Source of the DNA: Bacteroidales bacterium UBA6401 | GTDB lineage: Bacteria > Bacteroidota > Bacteroidia > Bacteroidales > UBA932 | Direction: 5' to 3' | DNA: 64,000 nt | NCBI GenBank assembly: GCA_002438635.1 | Contig: DJPX01000011.1 | Coordinates: 80,053-144,052, forward strand | Part shown: positions 7,213 to 15,870 of the stretch, piece after piece | How the letters are laid out: each line of letters opens with the position of its first letter | Position numbering within the stretch: position 1 is the first letter of the stretch | The notes under the pieces: generated by a model | Seen by the model: the letters and a program-made list of their open reading frames with translations, nothing else | What the model was told of the DNA's origin: nothing | Databases searched by the model: none | Translations under genes and position numbers: made by a program

Positions 7213-8388
7213 CTATTCTTTAATGCATCTGATGGAATAAGCGTCGGCTTTGCTGGCAGATGCCGATGGGGATGCACAGATAAGGGTACTTTCGCAACTG
7301 AAGCTAAGAGCTATTTCTGCAGTTCCTTTGTAATATGCGTCAGAAGCTACCGAGTTAGCCCAGTATGATCCCCATAGTCCAGATTTTGAGCCCATTAACA
7401 TAGCATAAGAGCCATCGTAGCGAGCTGCAGCAGGAAAGAAGGAATAGCCATCTTTCATATTGAAATGCCACCCATATTTAAAATCGGAAATGTCGGTAGA
7501 GCCATCGGCATTGATGTCTGCAATATCGAAGCTACTCACATCTTCACTATACTGGCCATTGGACGTAAAGGTTTTGAATACATCAGCTGAAGGGACTTTG
7601 TATCCGACAGGGCATGGGTCATAGATGGTTTTTGCTTCGCCCCATAGTGAGTCGTTGGATTCACTTTCTTTAAGCCAATCTTTCGTGCTTGAGTATTGGG
7701 CATAATTTGAAAGGCAAATCGTCGGATGTGCTACTGCATACTCTATCGTGTTATCTTCGCAACTTGTCCAAGAGCTATGATCGATGGATACAGCTTGTCC
7801 TTCTGCATCAAACACAGGAAAGCCGGTTGTGGACACTGTCCCGGTTAGAGTAGGAGACGAAGGAAATGGGTCTTTGCGTCCCCATTGGTATAGAAGGCCA
7901 TAAACATCTGTATCAGATTCGCCTAACAACTCTGAGCGAAGGGCGCCAAGGTTCATGCTTTGAACGGTATAGCCACTTTTACTTTGCAGTAGGCCAATCT
8001 CTTCTTTCGGTGCCCATAGATGCCAACTCCAGATAATATTGCCATTATTATCTAAGGCCCCTATCAGGGCATTTCCCTTCGTGCCATCATAAGTGAAATG
8101 TATATCAATTCCATCGAATGAGATATTAGTAATCATCCCTTTAGATGATTCCCAAATTAAAGATGCATTACCAGTGGAAAGCCCTATGTTCTTTGTTAGT
8201 CCATCTATATATGAACCATTGCCTTTTATGGTACCATCGAAATGGAACTCGCCGGCTTCTTTTAGGACATAGCAGTTAGCGGTTGCGGAAGAACTTAAAT
8301 CGGAGTGATCCTCTAGAGTTGTTGTGTTCTGAGGCGAGCATGATGCTGCAACTCCTAGAACAAGGAGAATAAAAACTAATTTTTTCAT
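7213..8388 (-). CDS. FISUMP-like lipoprotein
   Basis: A 391-residue lipoprotein with signal peptide and lipobox VAASC (Cys16). The middle and end match the layout of the FISUMP (Fibrobacter succinogenes major paralogous) domain common in Bacteroidales surface proteins: LYQWGRKDPFP, then DPCPVGYKVPSADVF, and a terminal YSIRCIKE. It belongs to the same class as the C-terminal parts of the 792-residue lipoprotein at 23289-25667. A 69-base gap separates it from the LRR gene, so the three lipoproteins could form one unit read from 8388 to 3683. Function unknown; fimbrial-tip or adhesin roles are inferred for relatives. Confidence 0.6.
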   Translation of the reverse strand: MKKLVFILLVLGVAASCSPQNTTTLEDHSDLSSSATANCYVLKEAGEFHFDGTIKGNGSYIDGLTKNIGLSTGNASLIWESSKGMITNISFDGIDIHFTYDGTKGNALIGALDNNGNIIWSWHLWAPKEEIGLLQSKSGYTVQSMNLGALRSELLGESDTDVYGLLYQWGRKDPFPSSPTLTGTVSTTGFPVFDAEGQAVSIDHSSWTSCEDNTIEYAVAHPTICLSNYAQYSSTKDWLKESESNDSLWGEAKTIYDPCPVGYKVPSADVFKTFTSNGQYSEDVSSFDIADINADGSTDISDFKYGWHFNMKDGYSFFPAAARYDGSYAMLMGSKSGLWGSYWANSVASDAYYKGTAEIALSFSCESTLICASPSASASKADAYSIRCIKE

Positions 8389-8491
8389 ACACTACTAATT
8401 TTGGAAACGAATATAATAATTTTTTAAAAAAGTATTCATCTTGTAATTCGCCCCGTTCATCTAGACCCTTTACCTTTTCGAACAGGTGACT

Positions 8492-8522
8492 TTTGTCTTC
8501 TTCTTGTTTTTAGTTAAATTAG
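8492..8522 (+). promoter_or_regulatory. Probable promoter of the alpha-glucan operon
   Basis: TTTG (8492-8495), 19 bases, then TAAATTAG (8515-8522), which differs from TAnnTTTG by one base. The GH13 start codon follows 24 bases later. Confidence 0.55.
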
Positions 8523-8546
8523 CCGAAAAGCTAATAACAAAGAATC

Positions 8547-11500
8547 ATGAAAATATTACTAGTTCTACTATTGTCTATCTTTTCTTCTTTTACTCCTAAA
8601 GAGAATCAATTACAAAAGTTGTCTGGCTCTGTGGTTTACGAGATGAATGTACGTCAATACACGCCGGAGGGGACTTTTGAGGCGGCTCAAAAGGAACTTC
8701 CTCGACTTAAGGAGTTAGGCGTGGATATAATATGGCTTATGCCCATTCATCCTATTGGAGTGAAAGAAAGAAAAGGAACGCTGGGTTCGTATTATGCTAT
8801 TTCTGATTATAAGGCTATCAATCCTGAATTCGGCAATATGAAAGATTTCGAACGCTTTCTTAATGCTGCTCAAAAGATGGGCTTCCGAGTTATTCTTGAC
8901 TGTGTGGCAAATCATACTTCTCCAGATGCGAAGTGGATAAAGGAAAAGCCTGCGGATTGGTATATGCGTGATGCAGAAGGAAATACCATAGTAAATTATG
9001 ACTGGTATGACATAGCAGAACTTAATTACGGGAATAAGGCCGTATGGGATGCTATGGAAGACCAGATGAGATTCTGGATGAAAAAAGGTGTGGATGGTTT
9101 CCGCTGTGATATGGCCTGTGAAGTGCCTTTTGAATTTTGGCAAACAGCCATAAAGTCATTGAGAAAAGAGTTCCCGAATATGTATATGCTTGCAGAAGGT
9201 GAGAATCCGCTACTACATACTGTATCAGGGTTTAATGCTTCGTATGCGTGGGAATTGCACCATTTGCTTAATTCTGTGGCTCGTGGGGAAAAGTCAGGGA
9301 AGGATTTGGCCGAGTATGTGGAAAAAGATTTAAAAAATTATCCGGAAGATGCTTTTAGGCTTGCGTTTACCTCTAATCACGATGAGAATTCATGGGCAGG
9401 AACAGAGTTCGAGCGTATGGGGAATGCTGCTAAAGCTATGGCAGTGCTCACTTTTACTCTTCCGCGTACCCAACCGCTTATATATACTGGTCAGGAAATG
9501 GGATGGAACCATCGATTTGAATTTTTTGAAAAGGATCCTATACCAAGCTGGGAAGAAAATGCATATACAGAGTTTTATCGGGAGTTGATAAGGATAAAGC
9601 ATCGAAATCCGGCTTTGTATGCGGGAAAAGATGGAGGAAAATTCGAACTCATAAAGGCAGATTCGCGCACGTTTGAATTTGCCAGAGTACTGCCGGATAA
9701 TAGAGTAAGGGTAAAGGTGGAATTAACGGAGCCTTTCGATTACGAAATTATCGAAGAGCGCAGTCCCCAATACATTGAACGGGTAGAACCGCTCAGCTGG
9801 TGGATAGGAATGGAAACGCCACTGCAACTCTTAATAAAAGGAAAGAATATAAGTGAATATGACCTTAGTATATGCGGTGGTAAGGGAGTAAAAATAAGCG
9901 GAGTACATAAGGCAGAAAGCCCTGATTATCTTTTTGTGGATGTAAAGATAGAACCGAATGCGCCAGCCGGAATATACGATATTTGTTTTAGCAAGGGAGG
10001 AGAACTTATATTCACTTATCCTTACGAATTGTCCTTAAGAAAGGAGGGCAGTCGTCAGCGTCAGAGTTTTACTTCCGCCGATATGATATATCTCATAATG
10101 CCGGATCGATTTGCAAATGGGGATTCATCTAATGATGACGATTCTCGTACTTTTGAAAAAGCCGATGATAAGGCGTATTTTGGAAGACATGGTGGCGATT
10201 TGCGAGGTATCATTGATAATCTGGATTATATCTCGCAATTAGGTGCAACCACCATTTGGCCCACTCCACTTCTACAGGATAATCAGAAAACGGAGTCATA
10301 TCACGGCTATGCTTGTACGGATTATTATCATATAGATCCTCGTTTCGGAACCAACTTGATGTATAAGGAATTTGTTAGCGTCGCGCATGATAAAGGGCTA
10401 AAAGTTATAATGGATGTTGTGACAAATCATTGTGGAACAGAGCATTGGTGGATGAAAGACCTGCCATTTAGTGATTGGATTCATCAATTCCCCACTTATA
10501 CAGGGACCAATATTTGTTTCTCGGCCAATATGGATACGAATGCATCCAGGCAGGATCTTTATATTCAGGAGAGTGGGTGGTTCGTACCTAGTATGCCGGA
10601 TATGAATTTAGATAACCCTTTTGTACTGAATTATTTCACACAATGGGCTGTATGGTGGATAGAATATGCTGGGCTAGATGGTTTTAGGGTGGATACCTAC
10701 CCTTATAACGAAAAAGTGGCGATGAGCAAGTGGACTCAAGCTATAAGAAGCGAGTATCCTAATTTCAATATAGTGGGCGAATGCTGGACGTCGTCAATTC
10801 CTCAACTGGCTTATTGGCAGGCAGATAATGCAAATAAAGATGGTTTTAACACTCATCTGCCTTCGATTATGGATTTTCCTCTTCACGACGCACTTCGCGC
10901 TGCCCTTTGTGAGCAAAATCCAGGATGGGGCCAAGGTTTGACGCGCATTTACGATGTGCTTTCGCACGATTTTGTATACAACGATGTTAATGACATGCTT
11001 GTATTTGCCGGCAATCATGATGTCGGTAGAATTGGCGATGTTTTGAATGGGGATGTGGACAGGATGCGATTGGCCCTTACTATGGTAGCCACGCTAAGAG
11101 GCATTCCGCAAGTCTTTTATGGAGACGAGTTTATGATGCGCTCTGTTAATAGGGAGGATCCGTGGGGTCACGGAGGACTTCGTGCCGACTTTACACAAGG
11201 GTTGAATAATATGACGGAGGAGTCGCGAGATTTGCAAGAGTATTGTAGAAAATTATTCCAGTGGCGAAAAACAGCGGACGTGATTCATAATGGAAGGACG
11301 CTTCATTTTCTTACCCGTGACAATACTTATGCTTATTTTAGATATAACGATGATCGCGTGGTCTTCGTGTACCTGAATAATTCTAATGAGCCTAAAAAAA
11401 TACCTTGGGATTATTATTCTGAGATTACAGAAAACCTTGGCACAGGCGTAGATGTGATAAGTGGTGATCTTGTGACCATTTCAGATCAGACAGTAGTACC

Positions 11501-11549
11501 TGCTGTATCGGCTTTGATTGTGGAATATGAAATAGTAAATAATAGGTAA
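8547..11549 (+). CDS. Double GH13 amylase fusion (alpha-amylase plus SusA-like cyclomaltodextrinase)
   Basis: A 1000-residue secreted enzyme with two complete GH13 catalytic barrels. Barrel 1 (about 30-395) has DCVANHTS, DGFRCDMA (nucleophile Asp about 188), LAEGE (acid Glu about 216) and SNHDEN (about 275-280). About residue 400 it runs straight into a cyclomaltodextrinase N-terminal beta domain (IERVEPLSWWIGM, LQLLIKG), followed by barrel 2 with DVVTNHCG, DGFRVDTYPY (about 711-720), VGECW (about 743) and GNHDVGR (about 822), and a C-terminal beta domain. Barrel 1 appears to have lost its own C-terminal domain at the junction. A short hydrophobic N-terminus without a lipobox Cys suggests a periplasmic enzyme. 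It is followed five bases later by the GH97 gene. Likely substrates are starch, glycogen or cyclodextrins. Confidence 0.88.
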   Translation: MKILLVLLLSIFSSFTPKENQLQKLSGSVVYEMNVRQYTPEGTFEAAQKELPRLKELGVDIIWLMPIHPIGVKERKGTLGSYYAISDYKAINPEFGNMKDFERFLNAAQKMGFRVILDCVANHTSPDAKWIKEKPADWYMRDAEGNTIVNYDWYDIAELNYGNKAVWDAMEDQMRFWMKKGVDGFRCDMACEVPFEFWQTAIKSLRKEFPNMYMLAEGENPLLHTVSGFNASYAWELHHLLNSVARGEKSGKDLAEYVEKDLKNYPEDAFRLAFTSNHDENSWAGTEFERMGNAAKAMAVLTFTLPRTQPLIYTGQEMGWNHRFEFFEKDPIPSWEENAYTEFYRELIRIKHRNPALYAGKDGGKFELIKADSRTFEFARVLPDNRVRVKVELTEPFDYEIIEERSPQYIERVEPLSWWIGMETPLQLLIKGKNISEYDLSICGGKGVKISGVHKAESPDYLFVDVKIEPNAPAGIYDICFSKGGELIFTYPYELSLRKEGSRQRQSFTSADMIYLIMPDRFANGDSSNDDDSRTFEKADDKAYFGRHGGDLRGIIDNLDYISQLGATTIWPTPLLQDNQKTESYHGYACTDYYHIDPRFGTNLMYKEFVSVAHDKGLKVIMDVVTNHCGTEHWWMKDLPFSDWIHQFPTYTGTNICFSANMDTNASRQDLYIQESGWFVPSMPDMNLDNPFVLNYFTQWAVWWIEYAGLDGFRVDTYPYNEKVAMSKWTQAIRSEYPNFNIVGECWTSSIPQLAYWQADNANKDGFNTHLPSIMDFPLHDALRAALCEQNPGWGQGLTRIYDVLSHDFVYNDVNDMLVFAGNHDVGRIGDVLNGDVDRMRLALTMVATLRGIPQVFYGDEFMMRSVNREDPWGHGGLRADFTQGLNNMTEESRDLQEYCRKLFQWRKTADVIHNGRTLHFLTRDNTYAYFRYNDDRVVFVYLNNSNEPKKIPWDYYSEITENLGTGVDVISGDLVTISDQTVVPAVSALIVEYEIVNNR

Positions 11550-11554
11550 ATAGT

Positions 11555-13765
11555 ATGAATAATAAGTCGTTAATTGTTTGTTTGATAGCATCCACCTTGC
11601 TTGCAATGTCTTGCGTTAATGAAAATAATACTACGGAAAGAGATGTGCAGTCCCTGCGCTCGCCCGATTCGAAATTGGAATTAAAATTCTATGTCAGAGG
11701 TGAGGAGGGCACTCCATATTATGCTCTGAAGTATGATGGGAAAGATATAGTTCTTCCATCTGCGTTGGGCTTTGAATTAAGGGGAGTGTTGAAGGCGCAA
11801 AAAATAGTCTATAACAGTGATGGTTCTATAAGTAAGGATGATTTCGTGCCGGCCAATTCTTTTCACGATGGTTTTGAATTGCTTTCTTGCGAACGAGACT
11901 CTTTGGATCAATTATGGGAGCCGGTATGGGGCGAGGAATCACAGATAAGAAATCACTATAATGAATTGCTGGTTAAGTTAGAACAGAAATCAACGGGGCG
12001 ATTGATGAATATTCGTTTTCGCCTGTTCGATGATGGCCTGGGTTTTAGATACGAATTTCCACTTCAGAAATCCATGACATATTTTGTTATAGATGAGGAA
12101 TTAACCCAATTCGCTATGGCATCGGATCACACTGCTTGGTGGATTCCAGGCGATTACGACACGCAGGAATATAATTATACGCAGAGCCGATTGAGTGAGA
12201 TTCCATCCAAATTCCAAGAAGTTATATGCGGAAATGATTCGCAGACGCCTTTCTCTGTGAATGGAGTTCAAACATCACTTCAGATGAAATCCGATGATGG
12301 CATTTACATCAATATACACGAGGCGGCTCTTGTGGATTATCCTTGTATGCATCTTGAATTGGACCCTAAGACACTGGTATTTACTTCACATCTTACTCCA
12401 GATGCACAAGGCTTCAAGGGTAGAATTCAGACGCCGTTTAATACCCCGTGGAGGACGATACAGGTGGCGCCAAGTGCCACGAAACAATTGGCCTCAAGGA
12501 TGATACTAAATCTAAACGAACCTTGTGCCTACGAGGATGTGTCTTGGATAAAGCCAGTAAAGTATGTGGGAGTATGGTGGGAGATGATATCGGGAAAGGG
12601 CACTTGGGCGTATACGGATGATTTCTTGTCGGTTCACCTTGGGCAGACAGATTATTCTTCGGCTACTCCTAACGGAAGACATAGTGCTAATAATGCAAAT
12701 GTTCGCAGATATATAGACTTTGCAGCCAAGCATGGGTTTGACCAGGTGCTCGTCGAGGGCTGGAATGTGGGCTGGGAGGATTGGGCCAATAAAAACAAAG
12801 ACTATGTATTCGATTTCCTAACCCCTTATCCTGATTTTGATATTAAGGCACTTAATGATTATGCCCATAAAAAAGGGGTAAGGCTTATGATGCATCATGA
12901 GACGTCTTCGTCTGTACGTAATTACGAGCGACATTTGGAAAGGGCTCTTTCGTTGATGAACGAATATGGCTATAATTCTGTAAAAACAGGTTATGTGGGT
13001 GATATACTGCCATTTGGGGAACATCATTATGGCCAATGGATGGTAAATCACTATCTGTATTCCGTGAAAGAATCTGCAAAACATAAAGTTATGGTCAATG
13101 CTCACGAGGCTGTAAGGCCTACAGGCCTATGTCGTACTTATCCCAATCTTATAGGAAATGAATCTGCACGTGGAACTGAATATCAGGCTTTTGGAGGCAC
13201 TTTACCACATCATGTCACCATTCTTCCTTTTACAAGACTCAATGGTGGTCCTATGGATTTTACGCCAGGTATCTTTAGACGCGATCTGGCGAATGTAACA
13301 GGTGGACGTAATAATTCGTGGGTTAATGCTACTATGGCCAATCAACTTGCACTTTATGTTACCATGTATTCACCTCTTCAGATGGCAGCCGATTATCCTG
13401 AGAATTATGAGCAATTCCCTCTGCAATTTCAATTTATAAAGGATGTGGACGTGGATTGGAGTCGATCAGAGTATTTGTTGGCAGAGCCAGGAGATTATGT
13501 AGTTATAGCTCGTCAGGGTAAAAAAAGTGGAAAATGGTTTATGGGTGGTGTGACAGATGAGAATGCAAGAACGCTGGAAGTGCCACTTGACTTCTTAAAG
13601 GATGGCAGTACTTACGAGGCGACTATTTATGCAGACCGGGAGGATAGTAACTATAAAAAGCAGGATGATTGTTTAGTTTATAAAAAGATGGTAACTTCGC
13701 GCGATTCATTAACTATGTTTATGGCTCCGGGAGGAGGCTTTGCTGTTAGTTTTGTTGAAAAGTAG
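11555..13765 (+). CDS. susB: GH97 alpha-glucosidase, SusB-like
   Basis: A 736-residue lipoprotein (lipobox LLAMSC, Cys20) of family GH97, close in length to Bacteroides SusB (738). The N-terminal super-sandwich (about 30-285) is followed by a barrel with VEGWNVGWEDW, MHHETSSSVRNYE (Glu about 448), VNAHEAVRPTG (Glu about 517) and GNESARGTEY (Glu about 535 and 540). These acidic positions correspond in order to the glutamates of the inverting alpha-glucosidase SusB rather than to the retaining branch. It releases glucose from the oligosaccharides made by the GH13 fusion, with which it forms a tight operon. No susC, susD or susR is nearby. Confidence 0.9.
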   Translation: MNNKSLIVCLIASTLLAMSCVNENNTTERDVQSLRSPDSKLELKFYVRGEEGTPYYALKYDGKDIVLPSALGFELRGVLKAQKIVYNSDGSISKDDFVPANSFHDGFELLSCERDSLDQLWEPVWGEESQIRNHYNELLVKLEQKSTGRLMNIRFRLFDDGLGFRYEFPLQKSMTYFVIDEELTQFAMASDHTAWWIPGDYDTQEYNYTQSRLSEIPSKFQEVICGNDSQTPFSVNGVQTSLQMKSDDGIYINIHEAALVDYPCMHLELDPKTLVFTSHLTPDAQGFKGRIQTPFNTPWRTIQVAPSATKQLASRMILNLNEPCAYEDVSWIKPVKYVGVWWEMISGKGTWAYTDDFLSVHLGQTDYSSATPNGRHSANNANVRRYIDFAAKHGFDQVLVEGWNVGWEDWANKNKDYVFDFLTPYPDFDIKALNDYAHKKGVRLMMHHETSSSVRNYERHLERALSLMNEYGYNSVKTGYVGDILPFGEHHYGQWMVNHYLYSVKESAKHKVMVNAHEAVRPTGLCRTYPNLIGNESARGTEYQAFGGTLPHHVTILPFTRLNGGPMDFTPGIFRRDLANVTGGRNNSWVNATMANQLALYVTMYSPLQMAADYPENYEQFPLQFQFIKDVDVDWSRSEYLLAEPGDYVVIARQGKKSGKWFMGGVTDENARTLEVPLDFLKDGSTYEATIYADREDSNYKKQDDCLVYKKMVTSRDSLTMFMAPGGGFAVSFVEK

Positions 13766-14104
13766 ATGGATAAGTTTGATGTAGAAATATTAAGCGATCA
13801 GGTGACGGACGGAGTTCGTCACCTGAGTTTTAAAACCTGTGATGCTGTATGCTCTTCTCAAATAGATGTAGAGGTGAGCGATGGGATTATTCGCTCTGTG
13901 AATTATACTAAAGGCTGCCACGGAAACACGCAGGGAATAGCCGCATTATGTCGTGGAATGAAAGTAGAGGATGTGGTAGAAAGGCTTGAGGGGATTAATT
14001 GTAAGGGGAGAGGGACCTCGTGCCCGGACCAATTGGCACGAGCACTTAAGAAAGTTTTTCCAGAAGAGTGCGCTTTTTCTCACGATAATTCCAAATGGAA
14101 ATGA
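13766..14104 (+). CDS. TSCPD domain protein (TIGR03905-like)
   Basis: A 112-residue protein starting on the base after the GH97 stop codon, so probably translationally coupled. It holds TKGCHGNTQGIAAL, GINCKGRGTSCPDQLARAL: the GTSCPDQ segment is the TSCPD signature also found at the C-terminus of some class II ribonucleotide reductases, and several spaced Cys residues suggest metal binding. Stand-alone members are common in Firmicutes and Bacteroidetes and have no assigned function. Its link to alpha-glucan breakdown is positional only. Confidence 0.75.
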   Translation: MDKFDVEILSDQVTDGVRHLSFKTCDAVCSSQIDVEVSDGIIRSVNYTKGCHGNTQGIAALCRGMKVEDVVERLEGINCKGRGTSCPDQLARALKKVFPEECAFSHDNSKWK

Positions 14105-14153
14105 TCAAAAAGATTTACTAAGATGATGCAGATTATTTTTGAAGGCTACTAAA
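14105..14153 (-). repeat. Dispersed repeat R1, copy 4 (partial)
   Basis: The reverse complement reads AGTAGCCTTCAAAAATAATC then TGCATCATCTTAGTAAATC, matching the left half of the copies at 25776 and 26046. It begins at the end of the TSCPD gene. Confidence 0.6.
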
Positions 14154-14187
14154 TAAACATCAAATCTAAAACGGTTTGTTTTTTGTG

Positions 14188-14218
14188 TTTCATAATTAAG
14201 ATAAAACTGCTAATTTTG
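14188..14218 (+). promoter_or_regulatory. Probable promoter of tRNA-Pro
   Basis: TTTC (14188-14191, one mismatch to TTTG), 19 bases, TAATTTTG (14211-14218). The tRNA starts 51 bases downstream of the -7 box, so a 5' leader would have to be removed. Confidence 0.5.
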
Positions 14219-14268
14219 TGCTTGCAAAGAGTGGCAAGGAATGTTGTAAGTGCCACACGAAAATAATT

Positions 14269-14341
14269 CGGGATTTAGCGCAGTTGGTAGCGCGCGTCGT
14301 TCGGGACGACGAGGCCGCTGGTTCGAGTCCAGTAATCCCGA
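14269..14341 (+). tRNA. tRNA-Pro (CGG)
   Basis: A complete cloverleaf: acceptor CGGGATT/AATCCCG, anticodon stem CGTCG/CGACG with loop TTCGGGA giving anticodon CGG, T-arm GGTTCGAGTCC, discriminator A. CCA is not encoded. Confidence 0.92.
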
Positions 14342-14347
14342 CAAAAA

Positions 14348-14378
14348 AGGGGCCTGACTAATTTTTAGCCGGCCCCTT
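14348..14378 (-). terminator. Intrinsic terminator of the TBDT-DUF4876 operon
   Basis: AAGGGGCC...GGCCCCTT with further pairing toward the loop. On the minus strand it is followed by six T and lies just after the stop codon at 14402. It may also slow plus-strand transcription leaving tRNA-Pro. Confidence 0.75.
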
Positions 14379-14401
14379 GTCGTAATAAATCCGAAAGTCA
14401 C

Positions 14402-15856
14402 TTATCTCATTGTAGGATTTAGATTGACTTCAAAATCATTTGTGGAATTATTCGTATCCAAGATTTTACCCTCAGCATCGCGTTTTCTAATGACTGATTT
14501 GCCATATCTTTCCGGATCGCGATCAATCGAGCTGACATTAGTATAGCCCGCATCTACGCTAGCGTTAAATGCCAATGTTGAAAGGTTCTCTTCCACTGCA
14601 CAGTTTACTGCATCCAATACCCAGCTGTTTGGAATTAGGTAAGCGTTCTCAATGTCTTGTTCCATATGGTATCCGTTGAAATCGAAAACTCTTTTTCCTA
14701 TCCAAGCATAATCTTTTGTAAAGGTGTTAGCTTTCATTCCGTAAGGAGCTACGGCTATGGCATAACTTTCATATCCTCTGTCATGAAGTGTAGTGAAGGT
14801 CCAGGATGATTTGAACCAAGTTTCTAGATTTGTTACATCAGGGTTATCAATATCAGGATAATCATCGTTGCCGGTATAATCGTAGAACTCGAAATCAGCC
14901 TTACTCAAATCGCATCCAGCCCCATTTTCAGATTTGAAATTTTGAGCGTTGATGGCAAGGACGATGGATTTGCCGGCTTCTATAGCGACATCTTTTCCTT
15001 CACCCGGAATAGAATAGAGTGTATTGACACCTAGAGAGTCAGGTTCATCAGGATAAGCCCAGCGTGCTCCGGCAGATGTTACTTGAGAGTCTGTTTCGGA
15101 TATTGCTATAAGAACTCCATCTGCATAAAGGGTTTCATCGGTTGTGTTAGTCAATTTGAAGTACTGATCTCCATATCTTGAATCGGAGTTATCAGAATCT
15201 GGGATTAGCACGCCGGTAAAGAAAATTTCATCTATTACCAATTCTCCGGGTTCTATGCTTCTCCAACTCTGGGTAAGTGTCACTGTTTCTATGGCGATAT
15301 CATCGGTTGTGGTAAGATTTAGTTTGAACTCTCTATCTTCGGCGCTAGTATTTCTGTCGAAATGAAGCACTATGTTAGAAGCGTCTGTGGACACCACGCT
15401 GGCACCTTCTCCCTCAAGAGATGCCACTTTGTATGTATATCCTTTTGGCGCCGGTAGACTATAATCCTGTTCATAAGCTCTTACCCTGAATGCTCGCTCA
15501 CCTGGAGTATCCGGAACTTCGGGACGATTTTGAAGCAGGCTTACTATGGCGCTAGCATCCCCCGCTTTGATTGTAATCTGGGCCAATCGTGACACGGCCT
15601 CCGTGTACCCACCTTCCACTGTGATTGTGATTTCTGCATTTCCGTTTCCTGAGACAGGAGATACAGAGTACCATTGCTGTCCATCGGTTTCGATGTTCCA
15701 TAAAGCGTTAGAACTTAATTTGATAGATTCATTGCCACCTTCTGCGCTGAATTCGAGGATTTCTTTGTCAGCATTTACATAAGCGGCTTGATCTTCTTTT
15801 TTGCATGAAGCCATCATCAGAATGGCTAATGGCAAGATAAATAATACTTTTTTCAT
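14402..15856 (-). CDS. BACON / DUF4876-like lipoprotein
   Basis: A 484-residue lipoprotein. I start at the ATG giving MKKVLFILPLAILMMASC (Cys18); an upstream in-frame ATG lies inside the preceding gene. Residues about 25-105 are a BACON module (AEGGNESIKLSSNALWNI, SPVSGNGNAEITI). A second Ig-like region follows (about 115-200). The C-terminal 280 residues begin GELVIDEIFFTGV and have the YFKLTNTTDETLYADG pattern of DUF4876, a lamin-tail-like domain of Bacteroidales lipoproteins. It is last in a four-gene unit with a DUF6850-like barrel, a small lipoprotein and a TonB-dependent receptor, a combination that recurs in this order as far as I recall; its transported substrate is unknown. Confidence 0.7.
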   Translation of the reverse strand: MKKVLFILPLAILMMASCKKEDQAAYVNADKEILEFSAEGGNESIKLSSNALWNIETDGQQWYSVSPVSGNGNAEITITVEGGYTEAVSRLAQITIKAGDASAIVSLLQNRPEVPDTPGERAFRVRAYEQDYSLPAPKGYTYKVASLEGEGASVVSTDASNIVLHFDRNTSAEDREFKLNLTTTDDIAIETVTLTQSWRSIEPGELVIDEIFFTGVLIPDSDNSDSRYGDQYFKLTNTTDETLYADGVLIAISETDSQVTSAGARWAYPDEPDSLGVNTLYSIPGEGKDVAIEAGKSIVLAINAQNFKSENGAGCDLSKADFEFYDYTGNDDYPDIDNPDVTNLETWFKSSWTFTTLHDRGYESYAIAVAPYGMKANTFTKDYAWIGKRVFDFNGYHMEQDIENAYLIPNSWVLDAVNCAVEENLSTLAFNASVDAGYTNVSSIDRDPERYGKSVIRKRDAEGKILDTNNSTNDFEVNLNPTMR

Positions 15857-15870
15857 AATATAATTAATAT

